This document shows, piece by piece, positions 1 to 10,364 of a stretch of DNA of 54,149 bases. The notes under the pieces were generated by a model. The model was not told the origin of the DNA. It did not search any database and was given only the letters and a program-made list of their open reading frames with translations. Numbering within the stretch: the stretch's first letter is position 1; each line of letters starts with the position of its first letter. Origin of the DNA: Acidobacteria bacterium UBA2161 (GTDB lineage Bacteria > Acidobacteriota > Vicinamibacteria > Vicinamibacterales > UBA823). The stretch covers positions 23,465 to 77,613 of the forward strand of contig DCWN01000038.1 of NCBI GenBank assembly GCA_002328835.1, in the 5' to 3' direction. The position numbers were made by a program, and so were the translations under genes.

Positions 1-1
1 C

Positions 2-607
2 GTCGTGGCCAACGCCAGCCGGCAGGCCGACTACACCATCGTCACCATTCACACCCACGAGGGTGACGGCGACCGGTTCGTCCCGGCGCAGTTCCTCGTA
101 GCCTTCGCGCACGCGATGATCGACGCGGGCGCCGATATCTTCGTCGGCCACGGACCGCACGTCGTCCGCGGTATCGAATTCAGAAACGGCAAGCCGATCC
201 TCTACAGCCTGGCAAACTTCCTCTTCCAGAACGAAACCCTGCTCAGGCTACCGAGCGACAACTATGAGCCGTACGATCTGGACGGCGATGCACACGTCGC
301 CGACTTCAACGACCGGCGCTACGACAACGACACGCGCGGCTTCCCCGCGCAGCGTGAAATCTGGGAATCGGTGGTGGCGGTCGCCGAATGGGACGGCTCG
401 CGCCTGGCGGACCTGCGCCTGCACCCGATCACGCTCGGGTTCGGCGAGTCGCGGATGGTGCGCGGGCGGCCAATGCTTGCCAGCGCCGAACTCGGCGCCA
501 AGATCATCGGCGACGTGATCCGCCTGTCGGAACCGTTCGGCACGACAGTCGTCTACGAGGACGGCGTCGGCCGCGTGGAACTGCCGGCGCCGGCAACCGA
601 GAAGTGA
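2..607 (+). CDS. CapA-family protein (poly-gamma-glutamate/capsule type), N-terminus cut by the window edge
   Basis: The visible part is the C-terminal ~200 residues of a PGA_cap/CapA-family protein, a metallophosphatase-like fold. The stretch GHGPHVVRGIEF followed by GKPILYSLANFLFQ is the family's C-terminal signature: a conserved His in GHGPH and the N-F-L-F motif. The open frame runs off the left edge; the GTG at 5 is only the first in-window start-like codon and not the real start. Members are implicated in poly-gamma-glutamate or polysaccharide capsule synthesis, but acidobacterial homologues are mostly uncharacterised, so substrate and localisation are unknown. A palindromic repeat follows the stop. 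Confidence 0.8.
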   Translation, partial: VVANASRQADYTIVTIHTHEGDGDRFVPAQFLVAFAHAMIDAGADIFVGHGPHVVRGIEFRNGKPILYSLANFLFQNETLLRLPSDNYEPYDLDGDAHVADFNDRRYDNDTRGFPAQREIWESVVAVAEWDGSRLADLRLHPITLGFGESRMVRGRPMLASAELGAKIIGDVIRLSEPFGTTVVYEDGVGRVELPAPATEK

Positions 608-638
608 GCGGCTGGGCGTCGGGGACCCCACCAGGCGT

Positions 639-672
639 CGCGTGGGGCTTGGGGCGCAAAGCGCCCCATCTA
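639..672 (-). repeat. Intergenic palindromic repeat, copy 1
   Basis: Read on the minus strand, this 34-base segment matches 41352-41385 at 33 of 34 positions. It contains a perfect 8-bp stem, TGGGGCGC/GCGCCCCA, with a 3-base loop (650-668). It lies between the CapA fragment and the DUF5752 gene and could act as a bidirectional terminator, although no T-tract follows. REP-like elements with this layout are common in bacteria; this family is unnamed as far as I can tell. Confidence 0.7.
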
Positions 673-749
673 GAATCGACGCGATATAGTAGGGGCGCCA
701 GCGGCGCGGACGGATCGGCCTCTCAGCCGACGACGCATCGTGGGAGCCG

Positions 750-1406
750 ATGCCGAGCCAGAAGAGCTTCACCTTCCATACCGAGCTTCGCCTGGTGGCG
801 CTGACTGGCGTCAAAGCTCTTGGTGTCTCGGATCTCCGCTCGGCCTTGCAGAAGCTCCCTGGGTCGTCGATCTTCTACCACACGCATCAAGAGTATCTGG
901 CGCACAACTTCGAAAAGCCGATCTACTACAACGACTTCGCGGTCTGGGTGCACGAGGCGCTGCGCGAAGAGGCGCTCGCCGAGAAGCTCGCCGCCATCGA
1001 CCTGCTGGGATTCACCAGCATCCGGGAGCTACGCGCCGCGCTCGTATCGACGATCGACGACTATCTGCCGGCGATGCGCCGGCCGGGGTTCGAGTGCCAC
1101 CCGGACGACGCCTTCCATTTCTGCAAGTCGAAGAGCTTCATCCTGCCGACGGGTGTCGTGGCGAGCGACGTGCCCGACTTCTTCGCTAAACTGCCGCGCG
1201 TCAGCGTTGCGTCGCTGTATTTCCACTTCTTCGAAGCCCGTTTGCGGCTGCGCCGGCGAACCAACGATTTCTCCCGGTGGATCAAGGATCGTGGTCGCCC
1301 CGATCTCGCCGATGCCATCGATCGACTCGACCCCTATGTCCGCACGCTGGACGAGCTGAGAGACTCCATCGTCGCGCTCGCGGACACGCCGGAGCCGCAG
1401 GCGTGA
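750..1406 (+). CDS. DUF5752 family protein
   Basis: A 218-residue protein beginning MPSQKSFTFHTE, with the DUF5752 hallmarks: an N-terminal FxFxT segment, SIFYHTHQEYL near residue 41, and a C-terminal FHFFEARLRL segment. It has no signal peptide or membrane span, so it should be cytoplasmic. The ATG is preceded by GGGAG four bases upstream. Its stop overlaps the start of the trehalose synthase gene (GTGA), which implies translational coupling. The function is unknown. Constant pairing with TreT-like glycosyltransferases would suggest a partner or regulator of trehalose or glucoside synthesis, which is inference. Confidence 0.8.
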   Translation: MPSQKSFTFHTELRLVALTGVKALGVSDLRSALQKLPGSSIFYHTHQEYLAHNFEKPIYYNDFAVWVHEALREEALAEKLAAIDLLGFTSIRELRAALVSTIDDYLPAMRRPGFECHPDDAFHFCKSKSFILPTGVVASDVPDFFAKLPRVSVASLYFHFFEARLRLRRRTNDFSRWIKDRGRPDLADAIDRLDPYVRTLDELRDSIVALADTPEPQA

Positions 1407-2638
1407 CCGCCAGCCTCGCAGACTACCGGGCGATCGTCGGCCCGGAGATCATCGACGAACTGAAGGTCGCGGCCGACCAGATCAAGCATCGGCGGCTCCA
1501 GCACATCAACTCGACGCTGGTCGGGGGCGGCGTGGCCGAACTGCTCGATCGGATGGTGCCGCTCTTCCGCGAGCTCGGCGTCGAGACAAGCTGGGACGTC
1601 ATCAAGGGTGAGGCACCTTTCTTCGAGGTCACCAAGGCCTTCCACAACGCGCTGCATGGCGGCGCGGAAGCAATCACCGAGGCGATGCTCGACACCTACC
1701 GCGAGACGACTGCCCAGAATCTCGAGTCGGTCGCGATCACGGGCGACGTGGTCGTCGTGCACGATCCCCAGCCCGCCGGTCTCATCGAACAGCGCGGCGA
1801 TGACCGGCGCTGGATCTGGCGTTGCCATATCGACGTGTCGACGCCCGACCCGCGGGTCTGGGAGTTTCTGAAGCCGTACGTCGACCGCTACGACAGTTCC
1901 GTGTTCTCGATGCCCGAGTTCTCACAGCAACTGCAGATTCCGCAGTTCATGATCACCCCGTCGATCGATCCGCTGAGCGACAAGAACAAGGAGCTGCCCC
2001 AGGAGACGATCGAGCGGACGCTGGAGAGCTACGGGCTCGACCCGGCGCGGCCGATTCTGACGCAGATCTCGCGGTTCGACAGGCTCAAGGATCCGGTCGG
2101 CGTGATCAAGGCCTACCGGCTGGTCAAGCGGCGGCACGACTGCCAGCTGGTACTGGCCGGAGGCGCCGCCGACGACGACCCAGAGGGTGCGGAGGTGCTG
2201 AAGGAGGTCAACGAGGCCGCCGACGGCGACGCCGATATCCATGTCGTCGCACTGCCGCCTCACAGCGACATCGAGATCAACGCGCTGGTCCGCGGGTCGA
2301 CGATCGTGCTGCAAAAGTCGATCAAGGAAGGCTTCGGACTGACCGTGACCGAAGCGCTGTGGAAGAAGAAAGCCGTCATCGCCGGCGCCGTCGGAGGGAT
2401 CAAGCTTCAGATCCTCGACGGCATCACCGGCTTCCTCGTGCACTCGCCCGAGGGGGCGGCGAACAGAGCGATCGAGCTGCTCGGCGATCCGGCGCTACGT
2501 CTGCGGCTCGGGACGAACGGTTACCTGCACGCCAAGGAGAACTTCCTGACGACCCGCCACATCCGCGACTACCTGCTGATGATCCTGGCACTCGAGGAGC
2601 CGTCCAAGGATATGCGCTACCTCGTCGGCTTGCCCTGA
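1403..2638 (+). CDS. treT: Trehalose synthase-type glycosyltransferase (TreT-like, GT4)
   Basis: A 411-residue GT-B glycosyltransferase. TreT enzymes join NDP-glucose and glucose into trehalose in one reversible step. Family signatures are HINSTLVGGGVAELL near residue 33, VVVHDPQPAGLI near 115, the segment WRCHIDVSTPDPRVW, and a C-terminal GT4 donor site with KSIKEGFGLTVTEAL near 310 (E-x7-E type). The frame stays open to 1277, but that part overlaps the DUF5752 gene. GTG at 1403 overlaps the upstream stop as GTGA and gives the normal family N-terminus. Trehalose would serve as an osmotic or desiccation protectant or as a carbon store. Donor nucleotide specificity cannot be read from the sequence. 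Confidence 0.87.
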   Translation: MTASLADYRAIVGPEIIDELKVAADQIKHRRLQHINSTLVGGGVAELLDRMVPLFRELGVETSWDVIKGEAPFFEVTKAFHNALHGGAEAITEAMLDTYRETTAQNLESVAITGDVVVVHDPQPAGLIEQRGDDRRWIWRCHIDVSTPDPRVWEFLKPYVDRYDSSVFSMPEFSQQLQIPQFMITPSIDPLSDKNKELPQETIERTLESYGLDPARPILTQISRFDRLKDPVGVIKAYRLVKRRHDCQLVLAGGAADDDPEGAEVLKEVNEAADGDADIHVVALPPHSDIEINALVRGSTIVLQKSIKEGFGLTVTEALWKKKAVIAGAVGGIKLQILDGITGFLVHSPEGAANRAIELLGDPALRLRLGTNGYLHAKENFLTTRHIRDYLLMILALEEPSKDMRYLVGLP

Positions 2639-2661
2639 CCGACCGCCGGGACCCGGCGGCG

Positions 2662-3573
2662 CTACTCCGACAGTTCGCCGTGAGCGTCCGTGAGCACCGA
2701 TGCGAGGCTCAGGCGCGGGACCAGCACCCCGTGGTCGTCGAAGCCCGGTAGGCTCTCGAGCGCCGTGATCTCCTCCACCGACTGCCCGGCCGCGATGCCG
2801 GCCCGCGCGTGGTCGAGCACGGCCGTGAAGTAGTCGCGCTGGTGAAGCAGATCGGCGCTCTCGCCAACGACACCGAATCCCGAATGTCCGTGCCCGAAGA
2901 CGAAGGTCGTGTCGGCGGTGTGGTTGTCGGCCACCTGCTCGAGGGTCGTGATCCAGTTCGCGATTGACGCGCCCGAGGGGCGGTCGATCCGGGGATGAAC
3001 GCGGTTGAACATCAGATCGCCCATGTGCACGACGTTGGCATTCTCGAAGTGCACCACGATGTCGCCACCGGTGTGGCCTGGACCGTAGTGACGCGCCGAG
3101 ACGATCTCGGCGCCCAAGTGGATCCGCCAGTTCTCGACGAACGTCACGTTCGCGTAGGCCTGATCGGCCTCGGTCCCCGCCTCTTCGGCGGCGCGTCGTT
3201 GCAGCTCCGGCACCCGGGAGTGCGCGACGATATGCTTCACGACGCCCTGAAACACTCGGTTGCCGGCGGTGTGGTCCCCGTGATGGTGGGTGTTGATCAG
3301 GATGTCGATCCCTCGCTCCGACCGCTCCCGCAGTCCATCGACGCAGATCTGCGCGGTGTTGGCGAACTGGCTGTCAACCGCCACCGTGCCGTCTGGCGAA
3401 ACGAGCCAGCCGATCGTGCCGCCGGCACCGTTGAAGATACCGACGCCGCCGCGCAGTGTCTCGAAGCTGGTTTCCGGTTCTTGCGCGAAGGCCGGGAGAC
3501 CCCGCAAGGCGCCCGCCGCGACGGCGAACGACGAGGTGGCGATGAACTGGCGGCGATTCAACGTCTGGGTCAC
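2662..3573 (-). CDS. Tat-exported metallo-beta-lactamase-fold hydrolase
   Basis: A 303-residue MBL-fold protein. The zinc motif HHHGDH sits in LINTHHHGDHTAGN near residue 95, with later metal ligands in HYGPGHTGGD, HMGDLMF and FGHGHSG. The N-terminus NRRQFIATSS plus a hydrophobic stretch ending before AQEPE is a twin-arginine signal, so the enzyme should be periplasmic. The frame is open to 3636, but the GTG at 3573 has GAGGAG six bases upstream and directly precedes the Tat motif, so I choose it. The fold covers lactamases, lactonases and thioesterases; no residue fixes the substrate. It converges on treT with a 23-base gap. Confidence 0.86.
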   Translation of the reverse strand: MTQTLNRRQFIATSSFAVAAGALRGLPAFAQEPETSFETLRGGVGIFNGAGGTIGWLVSPDGTVAVDSQFANTAQICVDGLRERSERGIDILINTHHHGDHTAGNRVFQGVVKHIVAHSRVPELQRRAAEEAGTEADQAYANVTFVENWRIHLGAEIVSARHYGPGHTGGDIVVHFENANVVHMGDLMFNRVHPRIDRPSGASIANWITTLEQVADNHTADTTFVFGHGHSGFGVVGESADLLHQRDYFTAVLDHARAGIAAGQSVEEITALESLPGFDDHGVLVPRLSLASVLTDAHGELSE

Positions 3574-3658
3574 GCTCGGCTCCTCATGCAAGACTCGGCG
3601 GGCCGCCGTCCTGGCGGCGAGCGCCAATCTTCTCACGAATTCTCATCGCCCGCCCGGC

Positions 3659-4648
3659 TCAGGCCGCCGGCTGCGAGAGCAGCACGATCTTCCCGATATG
3701 CGCGCCGGCTTCCAACAACCGGTGCGCCTCGGCCGCGGCGCGCAGCGGGAACGTCGCGTGTATGACGGGCCGGGCCCGGCCCTGCTCGAGGAGCGGCCAG
3801 ACCTTGCGATGCAGCGCCTGGGCGATGGCGGCCTTCTCGCCGACCGGACGCGGCCGCAACGTCGAACCGGTCAGCAAGAGTCGCTTCTGCATGATCGGGA
3901 TCCAGTTGATCGTCGATTTCGGCCCGCCCAGAATCGCGATCTGCACGAGCCGGCCGTCGGGCGCCAGCGCCTTGATGTTGCGGGGCGTGTAGTCGCCCCC
4001 GACCATGTCGAGCACGACGTCGACGCCGGCGCCGCCGGTGACATCGGCGACGACTTCCACGAAGTCCTCGTCGCGATAGTTGATGGCACGCTCCGCGCCG
4101 AGCCGCTCACACGCCGCGCACTTGTCCGGCGTGCCGGCGGTGGCGTAGACGTGGGCGCCGAAGGCGGAGGCCAGCTGGATCGCGGTCGTCCCGATGCCGC
4201 TCGAGCCGCCGTGTACCAGGATCCGCTCGCCTTCGGACAGGCGCCCTCGATCGAAGACGTTGGTCCAGACCGTGAAGTAGGTTTCGGGCAGCGCCGCGGC
4301 CGACATGGCGTCGACGCCGGATGGAATCGGGAGGGTCACGGCGGCGGGAGCGACACAGTACTCGGCATAGCCGCCGCCAGGCACCAGCGCACAGACAGCA
4401 TCACCGACCCGCCAGCGGTCGACATCCGCACCGCACGCCGCGACCGTCCCGGCCACTTCGAGCCCGGGCAGGTCGGACGCCCCCGGCGGCGGAGGGTACT
4501 TCCCCTGGCGCTGCATGATGTCGGGGCGGTTCACACCCGCCGCCGCCACGGCGATCAGCACCTCGCCACGGCCCGGCGCCGGCCTCGGCCGGTCGACCGG
4601 TGTGAGGACCTCTGGGCCACCCGGTGTGGAAATCTCGACGGCGAGCAT
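3659..4648 (-). CDS. NAD(P)H quinone oxidoreductase, PIG3 type (zinc-free MDR superfamily)
   Basis: A 329-residue medium-chain dehydrogenase/reductase. The N-terminal GroES-like domain contains AAAGVNRPDIMQRQGKYPPP, the quinone oxidoreductase/PIG3 signature. The Rossmann domain carries ILVHGGSSGIGTTAIQLA near residue 145, the NADPH-binding loop. Structural and catalytic zinc ligands of alcohol dehydrogenases are absent, as expected for this branch. It probably reduces quinones or small enones with NADPH in the cytoplasm. It ends just before the Tat hydrolase, with about 85 bases between, and starts next to a permease remnant. The physiological substrate is unknown. Confidence 0.88.
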   Translation of the reverse strand: MLAVEISTPGGPEVLTPVDRPRPAPGRGEVLIAVAAAGVNRPDIMQRQGKYPPPPGASDLPGLEVAGTVAACGADVDRWRVGDAVCALVPGGGYAEYCVAPAAVTLPIPSGVDAMSAAALPETYFTVWTNVFDRGRLSEGERILVHGGSSGIGTTAIQLASAFGAHVYATAGTPDKCAACERLGAERAINYRDEDFVEVVADVTGGAGVDVVLDMVGGDYTPRNIKALAPDGRLVQIAILGGPKSTINWIPIMQKRLLLTGSTLRPRPVGEKAAIAQALHRKVWPLLEQGRARPVIHATFPLRAAAEAHRLLEAGAHIGKIVLLSQPAA

Positions 4649-4680
4649 CGGGGAGTAGAACTATACCCGAGAGCCCTGCC

Positions 4681-4744
4681 CTACTCGATTCTCAGGGCGG
4701 TCATCGGGTCGACGCGGGGGGTGCGGCGAACCGCACGTCTCTGA

Positions 4745-4748
<4 letters not shown>
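4681..4748 (-). pseudogene. Deletion remnant of a second ADOP-family permease
   Basis: Read on the minus strand, an ATG at 4748 overlaps the stop of the upstream permease (ATGA) and encodes MIRDVRFA, the typical start of an ADOP permease. About ten codons later, in another frame, the sequence reads RRTPRVDPMTALRIE and stops at 4681-4683. That matches the C-terminal signature of the family (the intact neighbour ends RRATLVDPMVALRTE). So the two ends of a permease gene appear joined with nearly everything between removed. The likely origin is internal deletion of the second member of a tandem pair. Confidence 0.6.
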
Positions 4749-7164
<2,416 letters not shown>

Positions 7165-7405
7165 GATCTCGGTCTACTCCGGCGACGCCACCCAGTATGG
7201 GGATAAGCTTGACGGGTTCGGACGCCGGTCGCTGATAAGGAAACGTCGTGCCAGGCTCGACCGGCTCCCTAACTCGCACGACCACAACGAGATGCCGCCG
7301 CGTCGTCGTGGGGCGCGCCCTGGTCGGTGTTCAACGCTGGGCGAGCGGGTCCCAGAACCGGACACCGACGCCGGGTGATGCGGCATGACGGGAGGAACCT
7401 TGGAC

Positions 7406-8338
7406 ATGCAGGTAAGGACGAGAATGACGCGGATGACGTTCGCGCTCGGAGTGCTGGCGTTTGGAGGGGTGGCACTCGCCGTGCCCGCAAACGCGCAACA
7501 GGACGGCCTCAAGATCTACATCTCGGCCGACATGGAAGGCGTCACCGGCGCCGTGACGGGCGACCAGCTCAGCCCGGATGGCTTCGAGTACCAGCGATTT
7601 CGTCAGTTCCTCACGGACGAGGTCAACGCCGCCATCGAGGGTGCGCGCGAGGCCGGCGCCACGGAGATCCTGGTCAGCGACTCGCACGGCAACGGCGAGA
7701 ACCTGCTGATCGAGCAACTGCCCGAGGAGGTGCAAGTCGTTCGTTCTTGGCCGCGCCCCCTGGGCATGATGCAAGGCATCGACGCGACGTTCGACGGCGT
7801 CATCTTCATCGGCTATCACTCGAGCACGTCCAACCCCGACGGCATCCGGGCGCACACCACGTCGAGCGCGCGGCTGTCCGCCGTGCGCCTCAACGGCGTG
7901 GAGATGACGGAGGGCAGCTTCTGCGCCGCCATCGCCGGGCATTTCAACGTGCCCGTGATCATGGTCTCGGGCGACGACGCCGCGGTCACCGAGGTGCAGG
8001 CGGTCGTGGGTGATGTCGAGGGCGCGATCGTCAAGTGGGCCTACAGCTTCCACTCGGCGCGCACGCTGCATCCGTCGGCCGGGCAGGAGTTGATCCGCGA
8101 GCGGGCGCGCGCGGCCGTCGGTCGGCTCGCCGACGGCGACTTCAGTCCGTACACGCCCGACGCACCGCTCCGGTTCGAGGTGACGTTCAAGCACTACCGC
8201 CCGACGCAGCTCCTGGCCTACCTGCCGCAAATCGAGCGGATCGACTCGCACACCGTGCGATACGTCGGCGACGACATGGTCGACGTCTCGACGTTCTACA
8301 CGTTCATGATGAGCTACGATTCGAACCTGCAGCCCTGA
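7406..8338 (+). CDS. M55-family D-aminopeptidase (DppA-like), exported
   Basis: A 310-residue protein with a signal peptide (MTFALGVLAFGGVALAVPANAQ) followed by the M55 peptidase domain. Metal-site motifs are IYISADMEGVTGAV near residue 35, SDSHGNGENL near 92, and FIGYHSS near 132. DppA-type enzymes are zinc peptidases that release N-terminal D-amino acids from peptides. Export suggests scavenging of D-amino-acid peptides, for example from peptidoglycan. ATG 7406 is preceded at nine bases by GGGAGGA, which fits better than the in-frame ATG at 7385. A GNAT gene starts four bases after its stop, so the two are probably co-transcribed. The 240 bases upstream to the divergent permease hold no recognisable gene. 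Confidence 0.88.
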   Translation: MQVRTRMTRMTFALGVLAFGGVALAVPANAQQDGLKIYISADMEGVTGAVTGDQLSPDGFEYQRFRQFLTDEVNAAIEGAREAGATEILVSDSHGNGENLLIEQLPEEVQVVRSWPRPLGMMQGIDATFDGVIFIGYHSSTSNPDGIRAHTTSSARLSAVRLNGVEMTEGSFCAAIAGHFNVPVIMVSGDDAAVTEVQAVVGDVEGAIVKWAYSFHSARTLHPSAGQELIRERARAAVGRLADGDFSPYTPDAPLRFEVTFKHYRPTQLLAYLPQIERIDSHTVRYVGDDMVDVSTFYTFMMSYDSNLQP

Positions 8339-8342
8339 CGAC

Positions 8343-8861
8343 ATGACGACCGACGACGCCGCGACCGTCGACCTCGAGCCGTTGCAGCCGGCAGACTGGG
8401 GATCTGTCTCCGCGATCTATCGCGAGGGCATCGAGACGGGCAACGCGACGTTCGAGACCGACGTGCCGTCCTGGGAGGCGTGGAGTGCCGCCCACCTCTC
8501 GACGTGTCGAATCGTCGCGCGTGCGCCCGGTGCGCCGGGCATCCTGGGCTGGGGGGCGCTGAGCCCGGTGTCGGGCCGATGCATCTACGCCGGCGTCGCC
8601 GAGGTCAGCCTGTACGTCGCGGCGGCCGCCCGAGGCAAGGGCGTCGGCCGGCAGCTCCTGCGGGCGCTGGTGGCGGCGTCGGAGCGCGAGGGAATCTGGT
8701 CGCTCCAGGCCGGCATCTTTCCGGAGAACACGGCCAGCATCGCGCTCCACGCGGCCTGCGGGTTTCGCCACGTTGGCGTGCGCGAGCGAGTCGGCCAGAT
8801 GGACGGACAGTGGCGAGATGTCGTGCTGCTCGAGCGGCGGAGCGACGTGGTCGGCGTCTAG
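8343..8861 (+). CDS. GNAT N-acetyltransferase, phosphinothricin acetyltransferase-like
   Basis: A 172-residue GNAT. It shows IYREGIETGNATFET near residue 24, the signature of the Pat/YwnH branch. The acetyl-CoA pyrophosphate loop is RGKGVGRQLL near residue 98, and GIFPENTASIALHAACGFR follows near 122. Pat-type enzymes acetylate phosphinothricin, methionine sulfoximine or related amino acids. Which of these it uses, if any, cannot be read here. Its start lies four bases after the M55 stop. Its 3' end overlaps the convergent acetyltransferase gene by four bases. Confidence 0.84.
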   Translation: MTTDDAATVDLEPLQPADWGSVSAIYREGIETGNATFETDVPSWEAWSAAHLSTCRIVARAPGAPGILGWGALSPVSGRCIYAGVAEVSLYVAAAARGKGVGRQLLRALVAASEREGIWSLQAGIFPENTASIALHAACGFRHVGVRERVGQMDGQWRDVVLLERRSDVVGV

Positions 8862-9307
8862 AGATTCTTCCTGAAGCACCGGACCAGGCCGACGTCATCG
8901 AAACCGAGTGCGCGGTGCGCGGCGATACTCGCGGTGTTGTCCGGATCGGCATCCGACGCGAACTCGATGCAACCCTGGTCGCGGCCCCAGGCCTCGGCCG
9001 CGGCCACCAGATTGCGTCCGACCCCCCGTTGCCTGGTGCCCGGCCGGACGAACCAACCTTCGAGATACGCGACGCGCTGAGTCCGGCAGCCTTCGGCGTA
9101 GTGCCGGACGGAAAGTTCAGCAAAGCCCAGGGGGCGGGCGTCGACATCCTCGGCGAGCAGGACCGCCGCGGGCTCCAGACTCCGGCCAGCGAGAAACTGG
9201 TCGATCTCGTCGCGATGTTCCGCCTCTGAGCTTTCGGGCCACAGCTCCCGCCGCATCGCCAGCCACGCCGCCGCGTCGTCCGCCTCGACGGGGCGGATCG
9301 CGACCAT
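8858..9307 (-). CDS. GNAT acetyltransferase of the aminoglycoside 6'-N-acetyltransferase type I family
   Basis: A 149-residue GNAT. The start MVAIRPVEADDAAAWLAMR followed by ELWPE is the AAC(6')-I N-terminal pattern. FAELSVRHYAEG near residue 60, VAYLEGWFVRP near 78, the acetyl-CoA loop RGVGRNLV and AHRALGFDDVGLVRCFRK complete it. These enzymes acetylate the 6'-amino group of aminoglycosides, but many chromosomal relatives have other amines as natural substrates. The open frame extends to 9901. I choose the ATG at 9307 because it lies two bases after the upstream SMP-30 gene's stop and gives the full family N-terminus. Resistance is only a hypothesis. Confidence 0.8.
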   Translation of the reverse strand: MVAIRPVEADDAAAWLAMRRELWPESSEAEHRDEIDQFLAGRSLEPAAVLLAEDVDARPLGFAELSVRHYAEGCRTQRVAYLEGWFVRPGTRQRGVGRNLVAAAEAWGRDQGCIEFASDADPDNTASIAAHRALGFDDVGLVRCFRKNL

Positions 9308-9309
9308 GT

Positions 9310-10341
9310 CTAGAACCCGACGCCCATGACGTTCAGGCGGATGCGGAGGAGATACATGTCCGCCGTAACGTAGAGCGTGGATCCGTCGTCGCCGAAGGTG
9401 CAATTCGACGTGCTCTGGGTCGTCACCAGCGAACCGAGGAGGTCGCCGTCGGCGTCGACGATCAGGACGCCGTTCTCGGGGCCGGTGATGTACACGTTGC
9501 CCTGTTGGTCGACAGCCATCCCGTCGCCCCACGATTCGTAGAACACCCGGCCGTCGCCGAGACCGCCGTCGGGCTCGACGTCGTAGGCCATCACGACCGG
9601 CTGGTTCCGGCCGTCCGAGTTGGCGACGTAGAGGGTTCGCTCGTCCGGCGAGAACGCGATCCCGTTCGGCCGTGAGAGATCGTCGACGAGCCGCGAGATT
9701 TCCCCGTCCGGTGTGAGCCGGTAGACCCCCTGCACCGCCATCTCCTTGACCGGATCGTCCATCCCCCGCTCGAGGCCGTAGGGCGGGTCGGTGAAGTAGA
9801 CGTCGCCGGTGCTCCGCTGCGCCACGTCGTTCGGCGAATTGAAGCGTCTCCCCTCGAACCGGTCGACGAGCGTCTCGAACCTCGCGGTGGGCGCCTCCCA
9901 CGGCGCGTCGAGCCGCGCGATGCGTCGATCGCCGTGCTGCGCCAGGACGAGGCGGCCGGCGCGGTCGAGCGTCAGGCCGTTGGAGCCGCTCTCGCCGCCC
10001 CGCGGAGTCTCTCCCGTGTAGCCGGACGGCCGGAGCCAGAGCGTCGAACCCTCACCTTCGCGCCACAGATGGACGGCGTTGTTCGGAATGTCGGAGTACA
10101 GGATGCCACCCAGCGCCGGCACCCAGACCGGACCTTCCGTCCACTCGTGGCCTTCGGCCAGGATCTCGAACGCGGCGTCGGGCGACACGATCGCGTTGAG
10201 GCGGCCGTCGACCCGCTCGACGCCGCCGATCGTCGCAGGCTGGGAATCGCTCGCCTGGTCAACCGTCATCTCGGCTCCTCGGGCGAACGACCCTGCCAAG
10301 ACGCAGGCGCACGCGACGAGCGATGCGACGAACGTGTTCAT
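9310..10341 (-). CDS. SMP-30/gluconolactonase/LRE family protein, exported
   Basis: A 343-residue six-bladed propeller. A signal peptide (LVACACVLAGSFARGAE) directs it to the periplasm. Metal-site residues are visible: Glu in WTEGPVW near residue 68, Asn in FNSPNDVA near 168, a second Asn in SRPNGIAFS near 221, and Asp in WGDGMAVD near 270. Members hydrolyse sugar lactones such as gluconolactone with a divalent metal. The sequence gives no clue to which lactone. It sits downstream of the double cyclophilin gene and directly upstream of the AAC(6')-like gene, in a minus-strand run. Confidence 0.87.
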   Translation of the reverse strand: MNTFVASLVACACVLAGSFARGAEMTVDQASDSQPATIGGVERVDGRLNAIVSPDAAFEILAEGHEWTEGPVWVPALGGILYSDIPNNAVHLWREGEGSTLWLRPSGYTGETPRGGESGSNGLTLDRAGRLVLAQHGDRRIARLDAPWEAPTARFETLVDRFEGRRFNSPNDVAQRSTGDVYFTDPPYGLERGMDDPVKEMAVQGVYRLTPDGEISRLVDDLSRPNGIAFSPDERTLYVANSDGRNQPVVMAYDVEPDGGLGDGRVFYESWGDGMAVDQQGNVYITGPENGVLIVDADGDLLGSLVTTQSTSNCTFGDDGSTLYVTADMYLLRIRLNVMGVGF

Positions 10342-10364
10342 CTATCCTCCTCGGCCCAGCGCCG

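Noticed and set aside
1277..1402. N-terminal extension of the trehalose synthase
   Set aside because: It overlaps the DUF5752 gene, is Arg/His rich, and the GTG at 1403 gives the family's normal start.
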